From NCBI GenBank assembly GCA_001931875.2, contig MSJH02000830.1, forward strand, positions 248,001 to 312,000: a stretch of 64,000 nt of DNA, read 5' to 3'. Numbering within the stretch: the first letter of the stretch is position 1; the number at the start of each line of letters is the position of its first letter. This document shows, in pieces, positions 25,074 to 36,274 of the stretch. Made by a program: the position numbers and the translations under genes. Below the pieces are notes generated by a model, which was given only the letters and a program-made list of their open reading frames with translations, searched no databases and was not told the DNA's origin. The stretch comes from Byssochlamys sp. IMV 00236. Its lineage: Eukaryota > Ascomycota > Eurotiomycetes > Eurotiales > Thermoascaceae.

Positions 25074-27193
25074 TTATTGAGGGGGATAGTATACACCTGG
25101 TGGGGGTTGAGGGTAGTAGTAAGTAGCGGTTGGAGGAGTCATCATCCCACCCATACCAACGACGCCTCCAGGACCCGGTGCAGGTACAGCGTAGGGAGGG
25201 TTGGAATACATCTGCGTCGTATCGTAGAAGTACACCGTACCACCTGCCTCGTGTGCTACTGTCCCGGTTGGCGCAGGCTGCTGCTCGTTCGCTGAGGAAG
25301 TAGCCGGCACAACGTATGGGACCTGCTGTCCAGCTGGCACAAAGGCAGGAGCAGCGCCCGCAGGACCAACTGGAGCGCTGAAAGGAGGATACTCTGCATT
25401 TGGCGGTGGATAGAAAACGGCACCTGGCTGGTAGGCAGCAGGATAATATGGTTGGGATTGCTGAAAGCCATATGGCTGAAATGGTACGGCGTGGATAGCG
25501 CGCTCAGGGATTTGTGACAGAGGTGTCCCCGAGGCTTGACTATGATGGGAGGTGTGTCGGCTATGAGGGGGGAAACCAGACGCATCCGCTCCGTAAAGGC
25601 CACCACCAACAGGCAAGGGGACCTGTTGATGGAATGGCTGCTCCTTCTGCGGCTGAGGAGGATTGAATGGAAAGCTTGCAGGACTCTCGATATCAGCCAC
25701 GGACACAGTCTTCTGCGGACGAGGCTGGTGCATTGGAATCGGCGCGGGGCGACTCTCACGGTAAGCGGGATTCGCATGCGGAACATATGGTGGAGGCGGA
25801 ATCGTGCCAGGAGGCGCGGCATTTGAGACGCTTGGTGATGGAAATGCAGCAGGAGGCCGAGTCGGGGGCAAGCGAACGACAGGTTTACCATTCTCAGTCG
25901 TGATCACAGTCTGTCTAGATCGAACTGAACCGGCTGGAGAGTGTACACCTTCCCGAGACGCTGCTCGTCCTAGAGACGATCTTCGACTCATAGACATGCC
26001 ATGACTCGGTGAATATGCTCCATAGAAGCTAGACCTCTGTCCGGTGTGGAATCCACCGCGCCCCCGAGCACGGAAGGCCTGCTGGTTGGGTCGAAGTGCA
26101 CGAGGAATGAAGATGAAAGATCTTTCTGTGGCAGGGAAAATGTACCTGGGCGGCTGGCCAGGCACAGATATACGGACCGGTTTGTCTCGGCGCAGAGGCG
26201 GCCGATGCTGCGGAAGACGGGTGTGCTGTCTCTTCTGAACAGGAGAGCACTGAATGGGGCTTTCCATCCCCGGTAGAAACACTACCGCGGGCACATTTCC
26301 GATAAGGACCGTACTGGAGAAGGACCTATTCGGCGGGGATGATCTGGGTGCAGTAGGCACGGGTCTGGATGTATTGTGTATGTCATGGTTTGGCGCTGCA
26401 AGGTGGGATCTAGGAGCTGGGGGTGCATCTGTAGCCACAGTCTCGTGGAGGTCGTGAGTCCATTGTCCTTCGCTACGATCCGGATTGGGCGGGCGCCTGA
26501 CGAATGTAAGTAAAATAGGTAAGACATGAAATTAGCAGAAGAGGAGAACGACTCAACCTACCTTCCGATGTTTCCGTCCACGATAAGGCCATAGGGCCTT
26601 GATTTTGATTTATTAAACGGCTTGTAACCATTCGTACTCGACTCCGCCGAACGTTTGCCATGAGAGAATCCGCCAGACGTCGACGTTGCCCGACTATCGC
26701 CGCGCTCCTTACTCTGATCCTGATCCCGACGCCTTCTGTCCGTAAAGCTCCCAGACCTAGGTTCCGTAGGTGGCGCTGAAGGAGTTCTGGACACCTGGGT
26801 ACCACGCTCCTTCATGTCATCGAACTGTATCTCCGCCACCTTGCTTGCACCGTGCGATATCTTCATGCCGTTTAGCATTGCCTCCGTGTCCGACATAGTA
26901 GATGCAAATAGCGGCTTCCCCGGTGAACCGGACATTTGTTCCAACTGCGCATCCTTCGCCTCTGAGGCACGACCGTTGCTCAGGTTGTTATTCGGGTCCG
27001 CCTTCGGCGACCCCGGCGTCTCATCGTCACTCACATCGCTGCCCTCTCCGTCCGCATCGTCATCGTCTTGGTTGCTGACTATAGAAGTTTCGCTCAGAGA
27101 GTCATCTATGAATCCGTCCGTCGAGCCTTCATCCTCTCCCTCATCTTGCCGTCTTCTTCGACTGGCGCCAATTTGTCGACGGTGAGGAGCCAT
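25074..27193 (-). CDS. Barentsz/CASC3-like (exon-junction complex) protein, divergent core
   Basis: Exons 27193-26562 and 26496-25074, 65-bp intron, phase 2, 684 aa. The N-terminus MAPHRRQIGASRRRRQDEG is followed by an acidic region, then SDTEAMLNGMKISHG and a region corresponding to the CASC3/Barentsz (SELOR) domain that clamps eIF4A3 and RNA. It contains SKSRPYGLIVDG, then EGQWTHDLHE, matching the W.HD.F/H.E element of that domain. Next come RLPQHRPPLRRDKPVRIS and an Arg/Gly/Pro-rich, low-complexity C-terminal 350 residues with many Tyr-Pro pairs. The usual [YF]VP..G.FF.HD.R motif is present only as TSTSGGFSHGKR. The family call rests on overall resemblance to what I recall of Eurotiales homologues plus the WTHD element. 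Some other mRNA-binding role is possible. Confidence 0.65.
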
Positions 27194-28305
27194 CTAATCG
27201 ATTAAAATGTAGTAGTGAAAACGGTAAGAGCGGATAAGGACGAGCTCAGGCGGTGCGTCAGAGGAACAGGGGCGAAGTCGCCCAGCGGTTGAGAGGCTGC
27301 GAAGAGTCAGGTGTAGATGGACAGAGAGGGCGGATGGAGGAATGAGTGTGGTCCTCGAAGAGACAAATCTGGCGGGCAGCGAGTTTCTTTGATTGATTAG
27401 CCCAAGCAAGCACAACCGGATGGGCCGACCCTACAGTTTCACACTGCGTTAAACGTTCGATGCGGCGAATGGACGTTGACGGTGCCGGTATGATTCAAGA
27501 GTTGGAGCATCAGCCATGACATCCATCTCTCAACACGCCCGAAATGTGAATCTGCCCGATCGGGTTTAGTGTCCATCACTTCCCCAGCTCACCTGCAGGC
27601 AAGCTCCCGAAGTCTGGCCAGCAGACGAGAACACACTTAATATAGACGGTGCTGGGTTGCGAATGCGACAGATACCTCTTTTTTTATCTAACCAATAATA
27701 ACTAGAACAGGGCGTAGTTACTCTAAACTTCTTAAGCGTCGTTTGCGGCCGTGCTCTCCATCTCGTACATTTTAACTCTTCTAGGTACGGAGCATCTACC
27801 CAAGTAGGTAGGTAGCTATCCCCGGGTACGCTAGCAGGTGATTTTCGCAATGAGGAGCAGCCTCCAGATATGGCATTCGGATCGCAAGAAATATATAGAC
27901 ATCGTTACGGGACCTGCGCCTGGTATAACCACCGTATATACATGAAAGAAGGAAGAATAGCACCCCAAGAGCAGGAATAGCAACAAGCATCATGAAACAC
28001 TTTTTTAGCTGTACAGCGCCATCACATCTGAGGTTATCAGAAATGTGGCATCGACACCACTTCCTATCCGTTGATCCTCCACCCTGGATTCAAGGTGTTG
28101 AGACAGATGAACTACCGGGAAAGAGTCTGGGTCGCTGGACATTCACCTTCAACTTCCCTTGGGAATGCTCAACCAGCTGCTCCTCGGTATGCAAGCGGCC
28201 AAGAGAGGCCGCTGACAACGGGGCCCTTAAGAGAACTAATGACGGTGTCCCCCAGAGCCAACATGGCTGTCAGTGTGAGATCTGTCGGGAAAGCGCGCTG
28301 CTTTC
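27194..28305. other. intergenic, Barentsz-like promoter and NOP13 3' region
   Basis: 1112 bp between two - strand genes. Frames at 27566-27850, 27796-27993 and 27992-28381 have no recognisable motifs. A GGTAGGTAGGTAGC run lies near 27805. Nothing else supported. Confidence 0.5.
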
Positions 28306-29448
28306 TCAATCGAACGTAACTTTCTTTCCCTGGGACGCGACAATTGCACCACTCAGCCTCTGCACAGTCTCTTTCGAATAGCGGGAATTGTCATGGCTGT
28401 CTCCCTTGGGTTTCGTAAAACGCGGTTTAGGATTGGAGTGTCTCGTATGGTTGTCGGACGCTGTTACATCGCCGTAATGCTCGACCGGACCGTCCTTATT
28501 CTTGCTCTCTTTTCCGAAGCGCTTTTTATATCTAGTAGCCGGGTCCTCTGCGAATTCTGTCCTCAGATGCCGACCGAGCAGTCTGTTAACCCATACTTTC
28601 CGGAACTTCGGTTTCTTGGGCTTCGCTTTATTCCCAGCAGCAGAGTCTTCAGCATCTTCTTCTTTGATGTCTTCCTCCTCCTCCTCCTCCTCCGCGATGT
28701 TGACGAAACCGCGGACTGCTGCCGTTGCGGCTTCAATATCCTCAAATTCAACCCAACCGTATCCCTTGCATTTTCCACTGTCCTCGAAAGTTGCTAGGTG
28801 AATGTTTGTGATAGTACCGCATCTTTCAAAGTGCTCTTCGATGATCTCCTTTGTGGCGTCGAAACCTAGGTTACCAACGAAGATACGCTTCGAGGGCAGT
28901 TTTCCAGAGTCGCCCGGGGTTGACCCTCCAGGTCCTTCCTGGTGCTTCTCTGGTCGGCCCTTGAAATCATGTGCATCTTTAATCAAAACGGGGCGTCCCG
29001 ATAGAAGCTGCTCACTGAGCGCAATAGCCTCTTTCACAGCCTTAGCGTTCGAGAAATCGACATAAGCAAATCCTTTGTTCTGTGCCTTCCCGTACTTCTC
29101 CGGGCCACTTGGAAGATGCAGTCGCGTAATCGTGCTATCGGGAAAGGTACAATTGCTTATGATGAACTTGCGAAGGTCGTCTTTCGTGACGGAGAATGCA
29201 AGGTTTCCGATCCAGACGCCGTGTGACGAACGGTGGTTGGACGAATCTTGATCTGCGATTTTTTGAGGGGCTTCGGAATGCTGTGATGTAGGGCCCGTTA
29301 CTGCCTCATGATCACTGGCGGTGCCCTTCTTTTTTGCTTTGCGTAGAGCCTTTTTGGACGGAGGTTCTGGTGCAGCGACATCAATCTCGATTTCGGGCAC
29401 ATCCTGCAACTTCCGCTTCTTCTCTTTCCCTTCTCCCAGCCCTGCCAT
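28306..29448 (-). CDS. nop13: nucleolar RNA-binding protein Nop13 (two RRMs)
   Basis: A single exon of 380 aa, ATG at 29448. A Lys-rich N-terminus (KKALRKAKKKG) precedes RRM1 with RNP2 VWIGNLAF and RNP1 KGFAYVDF, and RRM2 with RNP2 IFVGNLGF and RNP1 KGYGWVEF. An acidic run (about 7 Glu) follows RRM2, then a basic tail (PKPRFTKPKG). Length and RRM spacing fit fungal Nop13, a nucleolar pre-rRNA-associated protein with Nop12-like organisation. It lies divergent from IEC3 with 360 bp between starts. Confidence 0.88.
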   Translation of the reverse strand: MAGLGEGKEKKRKLQDVPEIEIDVAAPEPPSKKALRKAKKKGTASDHEAVTGPTSQHSEAPQKIADQDSSNHRSSHGVWIGNLAFSVTKDDLRKFIISNCTFPDSTITRLHLPSGPEKYGKAQNKGFAYVDFSNAKAVKEAIALSEQLLSGRPVLIKDAHDFKGRPEKHQEGPGGSTPGDSGKLPSKRIFVGNLGFDATKEIIEEHFERCGTITNIHLATFEDSGKCKGYGWVEFEDIEAATAAVRGFVNIAEEEEEEEDIKEEDAEDSAAGNKAKPKKPKFRKVWVNRLLGRHLRTEFAEDPATRYKKRFGKESKNKDGPVEHYGDVTASDNHTRHSNPKPRFTKPKGDSHDNSRYSKETVQRLSGAIVASQGKKVTFD

Positions 29449-29808
29449 TTCGAATAGGGTCAGGCGTGGATTTCACCGGGAATAGGAGTGAATAAAATAG
29501 AATACTTTTCTCCTATTGAAACACGAGTCAAAAAAGATAAAAAAGTGTCAAGTGAATAATTTTTTTCTGAATTGCATCCGCCGCAATTCTTCCCAGTGAA
29601 AGTTTTACGGCGGTCTAAAACACCTGCAGGCGCAAATCTCGAATCCGCCGAGCGGCTCGCTTTGTTCCATTCTTGGCTAGATCGAAGACCGCGATCCTTT
29701 CTAAGTCGTGAGCTGGAGAGCTGAACCTAACTCCTTCATCTCCAGTTTCGTGCTTCTATTTCCACTCTTCCTCTCTACATTTGACCCTGTTTGCGCATCC
29801 CACCTATC
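29449..29808. promoter_or_regulatory. divergent promoter, NOP13 / IEC3
   Basis: 360 bp between two opposed starts. T-rich and A-rich stretches near 29525-29570 and pyrimidine-rich sequence before the IEC3 ATG suggest two compact promoters. No further element is certain. Confidence 0.6.
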
Positions 29809-30958
29809 ATGCCTCAAGAACACAGTGGGCAGACGTCAATGAGCGACAGCTTACCTGATGCGCAGCCGGCTGCAGCCCCTACGAAGCAGACGTACAAATC
29901 GTTCAAGTAAGAGCAACCCAATGATGGTAGTAACACATTCTCTGATTCGTTTTTAAAGAAAGAAGTATGCGAAGCTCAAGGTCCAGTTTGAACTTGGCAT
30001 GAGGGAGAGCGAAGCGCTCTTTCGCGAACAGATGCGCATACAGGACCTCTCAAACAGAATACAAGAACAGAACGAGTATGTCTGGGTTTCCTTCAGGATT
30101 TACGCGAGCTACTGAATTGACATTCCTGTTAGCCAACTTCTAGAAGTCCTGCTCGAGTTCAATGAGAGTCTTCACGTACCTACTCATCTACGCTATGACT
30201 TGAATGTTCCGGGCGAGTCTCCTGCTTTGAATCCCGTGGACGAAGAAGCCCAGCCGCCGCCGTCCTACGATGTCGCAACTGCAAAAGCGACTTTAGATGA
30301 AGCGCGCTCCGAATTGGCCTCTGGCGAGATCACCCCTGATACTTACCGTCGGCTGGAAGAAGCTGTAAAGCGGAGTAAGGCATTCGAACCGAGCAATAAA
30401 TACCCTTCTTTGTTGCAAGTTCCGCATACAACCACAGAACAATTTTCACATGAGCTCGACGGCGATAATCTGGGCTATCTCACACCGGAACACGAGGCCG
30501 AATACTTCTTGATGATGGATGCACGGCTGGGCGATGCGCAGGCCGCCGAGCAGCTTAGTCGTGCTCCAGAGAAACCATCTCTCGCGGAAAGGGAAAGGGA
30601 AGCAGCACTTCGCAACCCTGTTTCAGTCTACAATTGGCTACGCAGGAACCAACCCCAGGTGTTTCTGCAGGACAATGAGATTACATCTGAGAAGTCTGTC
30701 TCGCGACCGGCCAATCTACGAACGTCCAAGCGAGCAACTCAGCCCCGGAAAGAAGAAGACGTGTACGATGAGGATGGTATTCTCATGGATGTCGCACCCG
30801 CTCCCGGAAGCAGCAGAGGCAAACGGAAGCGTGACGATGATACAGGATACCGCCCCAAAGGCGGGAGCAGCGGCGGTCGTGGAAGTCGAAAGAAAAAGGA
30901 CGACGGCTCCTACGGTGGAAGACGTACCTCGAAAAGGTCATCTGGCGTGGGCGCTTGA
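29809..30958 (+). CDS. iec3: INO80 chromatin-remodelling complex subunit Iec3-like
   Basis: Exons 29809-29906, 29959-30075 and 30133-30958, 346 aa, all splice phases consistent. The N-terminal segment KSFKKKYAKLKVQFELGM, then EALFREQMRIQDLSNRI and NDQLLEVLLEFNESL across the second splice, matches the conserved coiled-coil block of the Iec3 family, first defined in fission yeast INO80. The rest is acidic with a short helical region (TPEHEAEYFLMMDARLG) and a basic C-terminus (GKRKRDD, GRGSRKKKDD) likely to act as a nuclear signal or DNA contact. INO80 slides and edits nucleosomes. The subunit's own task is not well known. The 252-codon frame starting at 30200 alone misses the conserved N-terminal block. 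Confidence 0.78.
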
Positions 30959-31749
30959 CCGCTACAAGTCCCTTGTACTATTTGTGATATTTTCTCTAAC
31001 TTGTGTTACTATGCATGGCTCTTTGAATTCGGAACGGAAAATGTTTTGGCAGGAGAAACTAGGTAGGAGGTACATCCGCCCAAAACAGGAATGTCCTATC
31101 ATCCCAAGTTACAAAATGTTTCATCCGACAGGCCTCGATTATGAGGGCGTAGCAGGAAATGAAACAAGCATATAATCATTTGCGGGTTCCCGTCCACCTT
31201 AGTCAAAAGTGAATATACATCAAGTAATAAGAGTTCTATTATAGGGCGTTAAAGGTAGACCTCAGTAGAGGCATACTCTGTTGGAAAAAATGACTGCATT
31301 TCACAGGCCTCTCTTTTGGTCTTGTCGAAGTCATGGTCCGATAGTGTATTACATATTAGTGAGTCTAGTCCAGTCCAGCAATTACTGCTCTTAAACCGGT
31401 TATCTAGGCGATATTCTAACTACAGATACATAATCGCAATCTCTAACTATATTGTAAGAGAGCTCCAAAAGCGCTTAAAACATGACTATCCATATATATT
31501 AATATCTGCGTTTTACATTGGCTGCAAAACTGGAGAATGTTCATAAAGTCTTTGACTCTCGAGATGCTATATGTACGCACGGACCACAACCAGATTACTT
31601 TCTTTTTGTTAAAGATCCCCGCTAAGGTTCGTCAATTTCACTTACAAGGAACAACTTAACACAGCCCCATTGACTTGCTACGGCCATCTAGTCCAGGATC
31701 ATTCTTTTTTCTCTAATATCATAGATCCCCAGTCGCATAACCCTCAGGG
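30959..31749. other. intergenic, IEC3 to RRP4
   Basis: 791 bp. Part (31180-31560) is AT-rich with repeated TA-rich words. A 76-codon frame at 31316-31546 rich in Tyr, Ile and Ser is probably chance in AT-rich DNA. No gene supported. Confidence 0.5.
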
Positions 31750-32956
31750 ATGGCAATCACTATCTTGCCCCCGGCTCCAGCGGAACCTCAGGTCCAACCG
31801 CAGTACGACGAGTCGGATTCAGAAGATGAAATCATGGAATCGAGTGATATCGCACGCCCTAGCAAGCGGTTACGTCTACTAGAGAAGGGTTCGGAAGTTG
31901 TTACGCCAGGAGAAATTGTTACAGATGATCCACAGTGGATGAGGTTGGTATTCCTGCTTCCTGCTTTCTTGGCGCATTACAGCGCGCTTCCGTTGAAGAA
32001 TATTTCGTATGTACATTTGGTATTCCGACGCTGACAGACGTTGAAGAGGACATGGCACATACACAACGCCCCTTTCCAGTTCGATCATCGCTACAGTCGC
32101 TGGTACGGTCCAGAAAACCAATAAGCTGCTCTCTGTCGCGCCACTACGAGCACGGTACACACCAGAGATCGGAGATCTAGTAGTCGGTCGTATTGTCGAA
32201 GTCCAGTCGCGACGATGGAAAGTCGATGTCGCAGCACCGCTACTTGCTCAGCTGCCGCTTTCTGCGATCAACTTGCCGGGTGGAATTTTGCGACGACGTA
32301 CCAGCGCCGATGAACTACAGATGAGAACGTTTTTCAGCGAGGGAGATCTAGTCGTTGCGGAGGTTCAGAGCGTACATTCAGACGGAGGAGCGTCATTGCA
32401 TACACGATCTTTGAAGTATGGCAAGCTACGGAATGGTATTTTCCTCGCCGTCACGGGTACCGGTGGAAGCGGCTCATCGGGGTTTACTACGAAAGGAGGC
32501 TCGGGCTCTGCAGCGGGAAAAGCAGCGGGAGGAGTTGTTCGTTCGAGAAGACAGGTCTGGACTATCACCACGGCCAATGGAGGTGGTGATGTCGACGTTA
32601 TCCTGGGCGTGAATGGATACATCTGGATCTCGAAACATGCAGAAGGCACCGAGTCTGCGTCATCGACGACGGAAAGTGTCTCGATCACGAAGATGGAAGA
32701 GATGGTGTCCAGCTCCATCTACTCAAGTCAGAACGATGAAATCCCACCGCAGACGAGGCGCGAGATCGCCAGGCTAGCACAGTGTATCTGTGTTCTGGTC
32801 GAGTCAGGAATCAGAATTGATGAAGAGACCGTCATGCGTGCATATGAAGCTAGTCTTCAGGTTGATTTGGAGATGGCCGATGACGAGGCTGACGAGGGAA
32901 GTGCCTACCTTGGCGGCGAGAAGGCCAGGAGGCTAGCGGAGATTGTCTCCCAATAG
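31750..32956 (+). CDS. rrp4: RNA exosome cap subunit Rrp4 (S1 and KH)
   Basis: Exons 31750-31943 and 32047-32956 (103-bp intron, phase 2), 367 aa. After an acidic N-terminus comes the exosome N-terminal domain ([18 protein letters not shown]), the S1 domain ([52 protein letters not shown]) and the KH-like part with [16 protein letters not shown]. The C-terminal helix [16 protein letters not shown] is typical of Rrp4. The protein is one of three cap subunits that thread RNA into the nuclear and cytoplasmic exosome for rRNA and mRNA 3' processing. Oddity: a Gly/Ser/Ala-rich insertion of about 28 residues ([16 protein letters not shown]...) sits between the S1 and KH parts. LRP1, a nuclear exosome cofactor, lies 23 kb downstream. 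Confidence 0.93.
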
Positions 32957-33443
32957 AAGATTATCTTCTGGCATGAATCATCTGTATTTTATCTCCTGGA
33001 ACCTGGTCGAGATACCCATAGAATAAGCAAAAAGAGAATACATTCTCCAAACGCCCCCAAGGATAAGGGAACAACATTAGGGAGATTGCGCAACTCGAAC
33101 AACTTTCTTCCAAGATATAATAACTTCGAATGCATAGAACTCGACCAATCTAGACCTTAAACCAAATCCATTTTTATTTCTTTCTAATCCACGAACCATG
33201 TTGGCTGGTCATGTAATACTCCCTAAATCCAGCACTTGGATATGTTTGCCCTGTTTGTTCTCCCAAGTATCGGAAATCATGTCAAGTCAGCAAGCAATTA
33301 ATTTACCCCAGCATCGTAACCACTCCCCCAATCTCCCTTGTTACTTCAGGATTCTCTTGCTTTTCTTGATACCTGTATAACTACAATGCAATTTTAGTGA
33401 TTAATCTATTTATTTCCACCCCCTCCCCCCCAACCATTGCGCC
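32957..33443. other. intergenic, RRP4 to LETM1-like gene
   Basis: 487 bp with no supported gene. The last 60 bp are a C-rich leader just before the LETM1-like ATG. Confidence 0.55.
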
Positions 33444-34646
33444 ATGTCCGCACGCTCATATCTCTCCTCCGCATTATCCTCCAGTCTACGCCCACGATGC
33501 CAGTCTGGACGAAAAGTCAATTGCGATCTCAGAATCTCCTCCAGCTTCGGCCCAAATCAACCTGCTATCTTCATATCATGGAAGAGTATCCCGACAAGAA
33601 ACTACGCCTCGCCAGCGAATGAGAAACGAAGCGTCCGAGCATCGTCGCAACCAGTACAGAAATCAGACCCAACAACATCAACAACAACAACTACTACTAC
33701 CACTCCATCATCAACATCAGAAGTGAACGCACCACTAAGCACCCTCCCCGTAAAACTCGACGTGCCCGCCCCAGCCGCATCTGACGCGACGCCCATCGAC
33801 CAATTCAAGCGCTACATCGCTCTCGGTCGAGCGTATTATTCATTCTACAAAACCGGCCTAAAGAACGTCTACCATAATTACAAAGCGTCGATTCCTCTCC
33901 GACGCTCGCTCGGTCTCCCAACTTACCTCCCCACATCATATCCGCCTGCGACGCAAACTTCATCGTCACAGGATGACAAGACGCCGTCGTTCTTTTCCGC
34001 CGCTCGAGGACTGGGGTTCACTCGGGCGGATATCCAACTCGTGCGACGCGCCGCGTATGATGTTCGACGGATGATTCCGTTTACGCTGATTCTGCTGATT
34101 TGCGGGGAAACGACGCCGTTTATTGTGCTTGCGCTGGGCAATGCGGTGACGCCAGCGACGTGTCGGGTGCCGAGACAGGTGGAGAAGGAGAGAGAGGCGA
34201 AATTGAAGCGGAAAAACGCGGCGATCGCGGCGCATCAGGCTGCTGTGCAGGGCTCCATGGCTCCTGTGGCTGTGGGGTCGAAGGAGGAATTGGCGATTTT
34301 GGTGGATCAGTATGCGGATGTGGGCTTTGCGAATACCGCGTCTGCGGAGGAGGTGTTGCGGGCGTGTGCGGTGTTTGGGCTGGCGAAGACGCATACGAGG
34401 CCGTCGGCTCTGGTGCCGGTGGTGTATCGGCCGAGGTTGAGGCGGTGGGTGCAGTATCTGGAGCTGGATGATAGGTTGATCAAGCAGGGTGGTGGTGTCA
34501 AGGCGATGAGTGCGGATGAAGTCAGGATTGCGGTCGAGGAGCGCGGCGGAGTCGGTGCTGGAGGGGATGGGAGGAATGATTGGAAAGCGGAGATGGAGGA
34601 GCGGAAGTGGTTGGAGAAATGGTTTGAACGGAGACGTGTGGATTGA
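33444..34646 (+). CDS. mitochondrial LETM1-like (ribosome-binding domain) protein
   Basis: A single exon of 400 aa. The N-terminus MSARSYLSSALSSSLRPRC is rich in Arg/Ser without acids and reads as a mitochondrial presequence. A low-complexity Thr run (about residues 76-87) follows. The conserved core has ARGLGFTRADIQLVRRAAYD, then DVRRMIPFTLILLICGETTPF, which equals the LETM1 segment 'R.LVPF..FL..P' that forms the inner-membrane helix, and a C-terminal matrix domain with EEVLRACAVFGLAKT and GGGVKAMSADEVRIAVEERG. LETM1/Mdm38 proteins hold potassium/proton balance and bind mitoribosomes. This shorter fungal paralogue may do the second job. I cannot say which paralogue it is. The codon usage is strongly G-rich in the second half, which also opens long antisense frames. 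Confidence 0.85.
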   Translation: MSARSYLSSALSSSLRPRCQSGRKVNCDLRISSSFGPNQPAIFISWKSIPTRNYASPANEKRSVRASSQPVQKSDPTTSTTTTTTTTPSSTSEVNAPLSTLPVKLDVPAPAASDATPIDQFKRYIALGRAYYSFYKTGLKNVYHNYKASIPLRRSLGLPTYLPTSYPPATQTSSSQDDKTPSFFSAARGLGFTRADIQLVRRAAYDVRRMIPFTLILLICGETTPFIVLALGNAVTPATCRVPRQVEKEREAKLKRKNAAIAAHQAAVQGSMAPVAVGSKEELAILVDQYADVGFANTASAEEVLRACAVFGLAKTHTRPSALVPVVYRPRLRRWVQYLELDDRLIKQGGGVKAMSADEVRIAVEERGGVGAGGDGRNDWKAEMEERKWLEKWFERRRVD

Positions 34647-35492
34647 GCTGAAACTGAAGCTGATATCTATTCTCATGTTTTGGTTGACTACTGGGCAAGA
34701 GATGAAAAAGGCCGTGGGTTATATTCAGGGTTACATGTATAGTATACGTTGATGTAAAATAAACTGATATCTAGACAATATCCAATTCCTATCTATATCA
34801 CAGGTAATCAGGAAAGGGCTTGGAGATGGCATCTCTGTGCTCTAATGAACCAGCTGTAGAACAGTCTCGGTCTTGTCCTTGGATATTCTATGATACCTAG
34901 ATGCGTTGAGTGGAGAATCCACGAGAGGATGCATGAGATAGTTCGAGATCTTGCCATATCTCGCCGTGTTGTGGAACAGGCCTGAGGCGTCAAAGCCATG
35001 CTGGTGGGCAGGCATAACAATTAGGCGGTGTGCCAATTCTCCTGCAAGATGTTGATATGTGAACCGCAGCTTTTGTCGGTCTGCCGATCGGAGAAATCTC
35101 GACGCAGGTGGTCGCGTGATATAGGGCTGTCCGACTGGGTTAGACAGAACTAACTCATCCTCGATTACTTTTCTGTAAGAGACACGGATGATCGCTCCCA
35201 TGGCTTTGATTCTAAATCCGTTGGGGATAGCCGGTAGTGTGCGATGTCCTGAATAGCACATATTCTTTCATCGTAACGGATGACACGATATCTGAATCGG
35301 GGGAATCGGGTTCATCGCGCGAATCATGGACTGAGTGGTTCAGGAACAGAACGGTTGATTATTCCGTCAGTCCTAGTTGGCGACAACGGCCTGAGTTGTC
35401 GTGTTCGATCCAGGCCATCCTCGGATTGAACATCCTCTTTATCGTCTGCCTATCGTATTCTATAATGCCGGTCTTCTAGATAACACCCTGGC
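34647..35492. other. intergenic with one open - strand frame
   Basis: 846 bp between convergent genes. A - strand ATG frame, 35261-34842 (139 aa), is the only substantial one. It has balanced composition (for example IIRVSYRKVIEDELVLSNP) but no motif I recognise, and no partner exon. It could be a small gene, the tail of a longer transcript or chance. I leave it uncalled. Confidence 0.4.
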
Positions 35493-36011
35493 TCAGCCCT
35501 GGCCCGCATCACGAGACTGGCCATCCTCGACAGACTCCTGCTTCCGGGCGCTTTCCGCGGGGCGATTCGGTACCGACGATTTCGACGCAGATGCAGGTAT
35601 CTGGTTTGAGTCCCAATCGGACGGAGATGTTTTCTGTTCGTCCGGCGTAGAGTCCACGGTGGAAGGATTCCGCGTATTTTGCTTCAAAGCATCCCGCTGC
35701 TCGTCTGGCGATGACTTTTTTGACAACAGCGGACGAAAGACATCCGGACTCGTTCGATCGTAAGCGACCTTGCGGAGCAGACGAGCCCGATTAGCGGCTC
35801 TGTGGACATGCAGGGTCTTTTCCAGACTGTCTGGAAGAATCCGGCCTTCCTTGTCGGTAGCAGCAGTAGACGGGACGCGGAGGCGGTCCAGGACTCTCTC
35901 TGAACGGGAACGTGTCCATCGGGGGAATAGTCGTGCAGACGATCGCTGCAGGATGCAGATATTGGTGATCCTTGTGCAGGACAGCCATGGTTGGCCTGAA
36001 GGAGTGCCCAT
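35493..36011 (-). CDS. hypothetical small, Arg-rich, possibly mitochondrial protein
   Basis: One open frame of 172 aa starting at the ATG 36011. The first 60 residues are basic and nearly free of acids (ILQRSSARLFPRWTRSRSER), as in a mitochondrial presequence. The middle (GRILPDSLEKTLHVHRAANR, LLRKVAYDRTSPDVFRPLL) looks like a folded helical segment. The last 60 residues are Ser/Pro/Asp-rich and disordered. I do not recognise a family. An acceptor-like CTGCAG just before the CGATCG that precedes the RSSARLF codons leaves open an upstream exon and a different start. The microsatellite at 36226-36274 lies about 215 bp upstream. Confidence 0.5.
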   Translation of the reverse strand: MGTPSGQPWLSCTRITNICILQRSSARLFPRWTRSRSERVLDRLRVPSTAATDKEGRILPDSLEKTLHVHRAANRARLLRKVAYDRTSPDVFRPLLSKKSSPDEQRDALKQNTRNPSTVDSTPDEQKTSPSDWDSNQIPASASKSSVPNRPAESARKQESVEDGQSRDAGQG

Positions 36012-36225
36012 GAGGGGCTTCGACGGGGCAGAGTCCGGTTGTCAACCCGGATCTCGATCGAGCAACGACGGAGAGAAAGCGATTTTCAGCGATAGATAAG
36101 ATGGCCGATAAGATCTCCTGGCACGTGATCGTCGCGCTGCGATCGGAGTCGGCGGTCACATGCGGGCCAATCACAGCAGAATTGATCCTCATCATGTTTC
36201 TTCTTCTTCTTCTTATTATTATTCC

Positions 36226-36274
<49 letters not shown>

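Noticed and set aside
33966..34676. 236-codon - strand frame opposite the LETM1-like gene
   Set aside because: His/Arg/Pro-rich pattern due to the G-rich third positions of the real gene; no domain.
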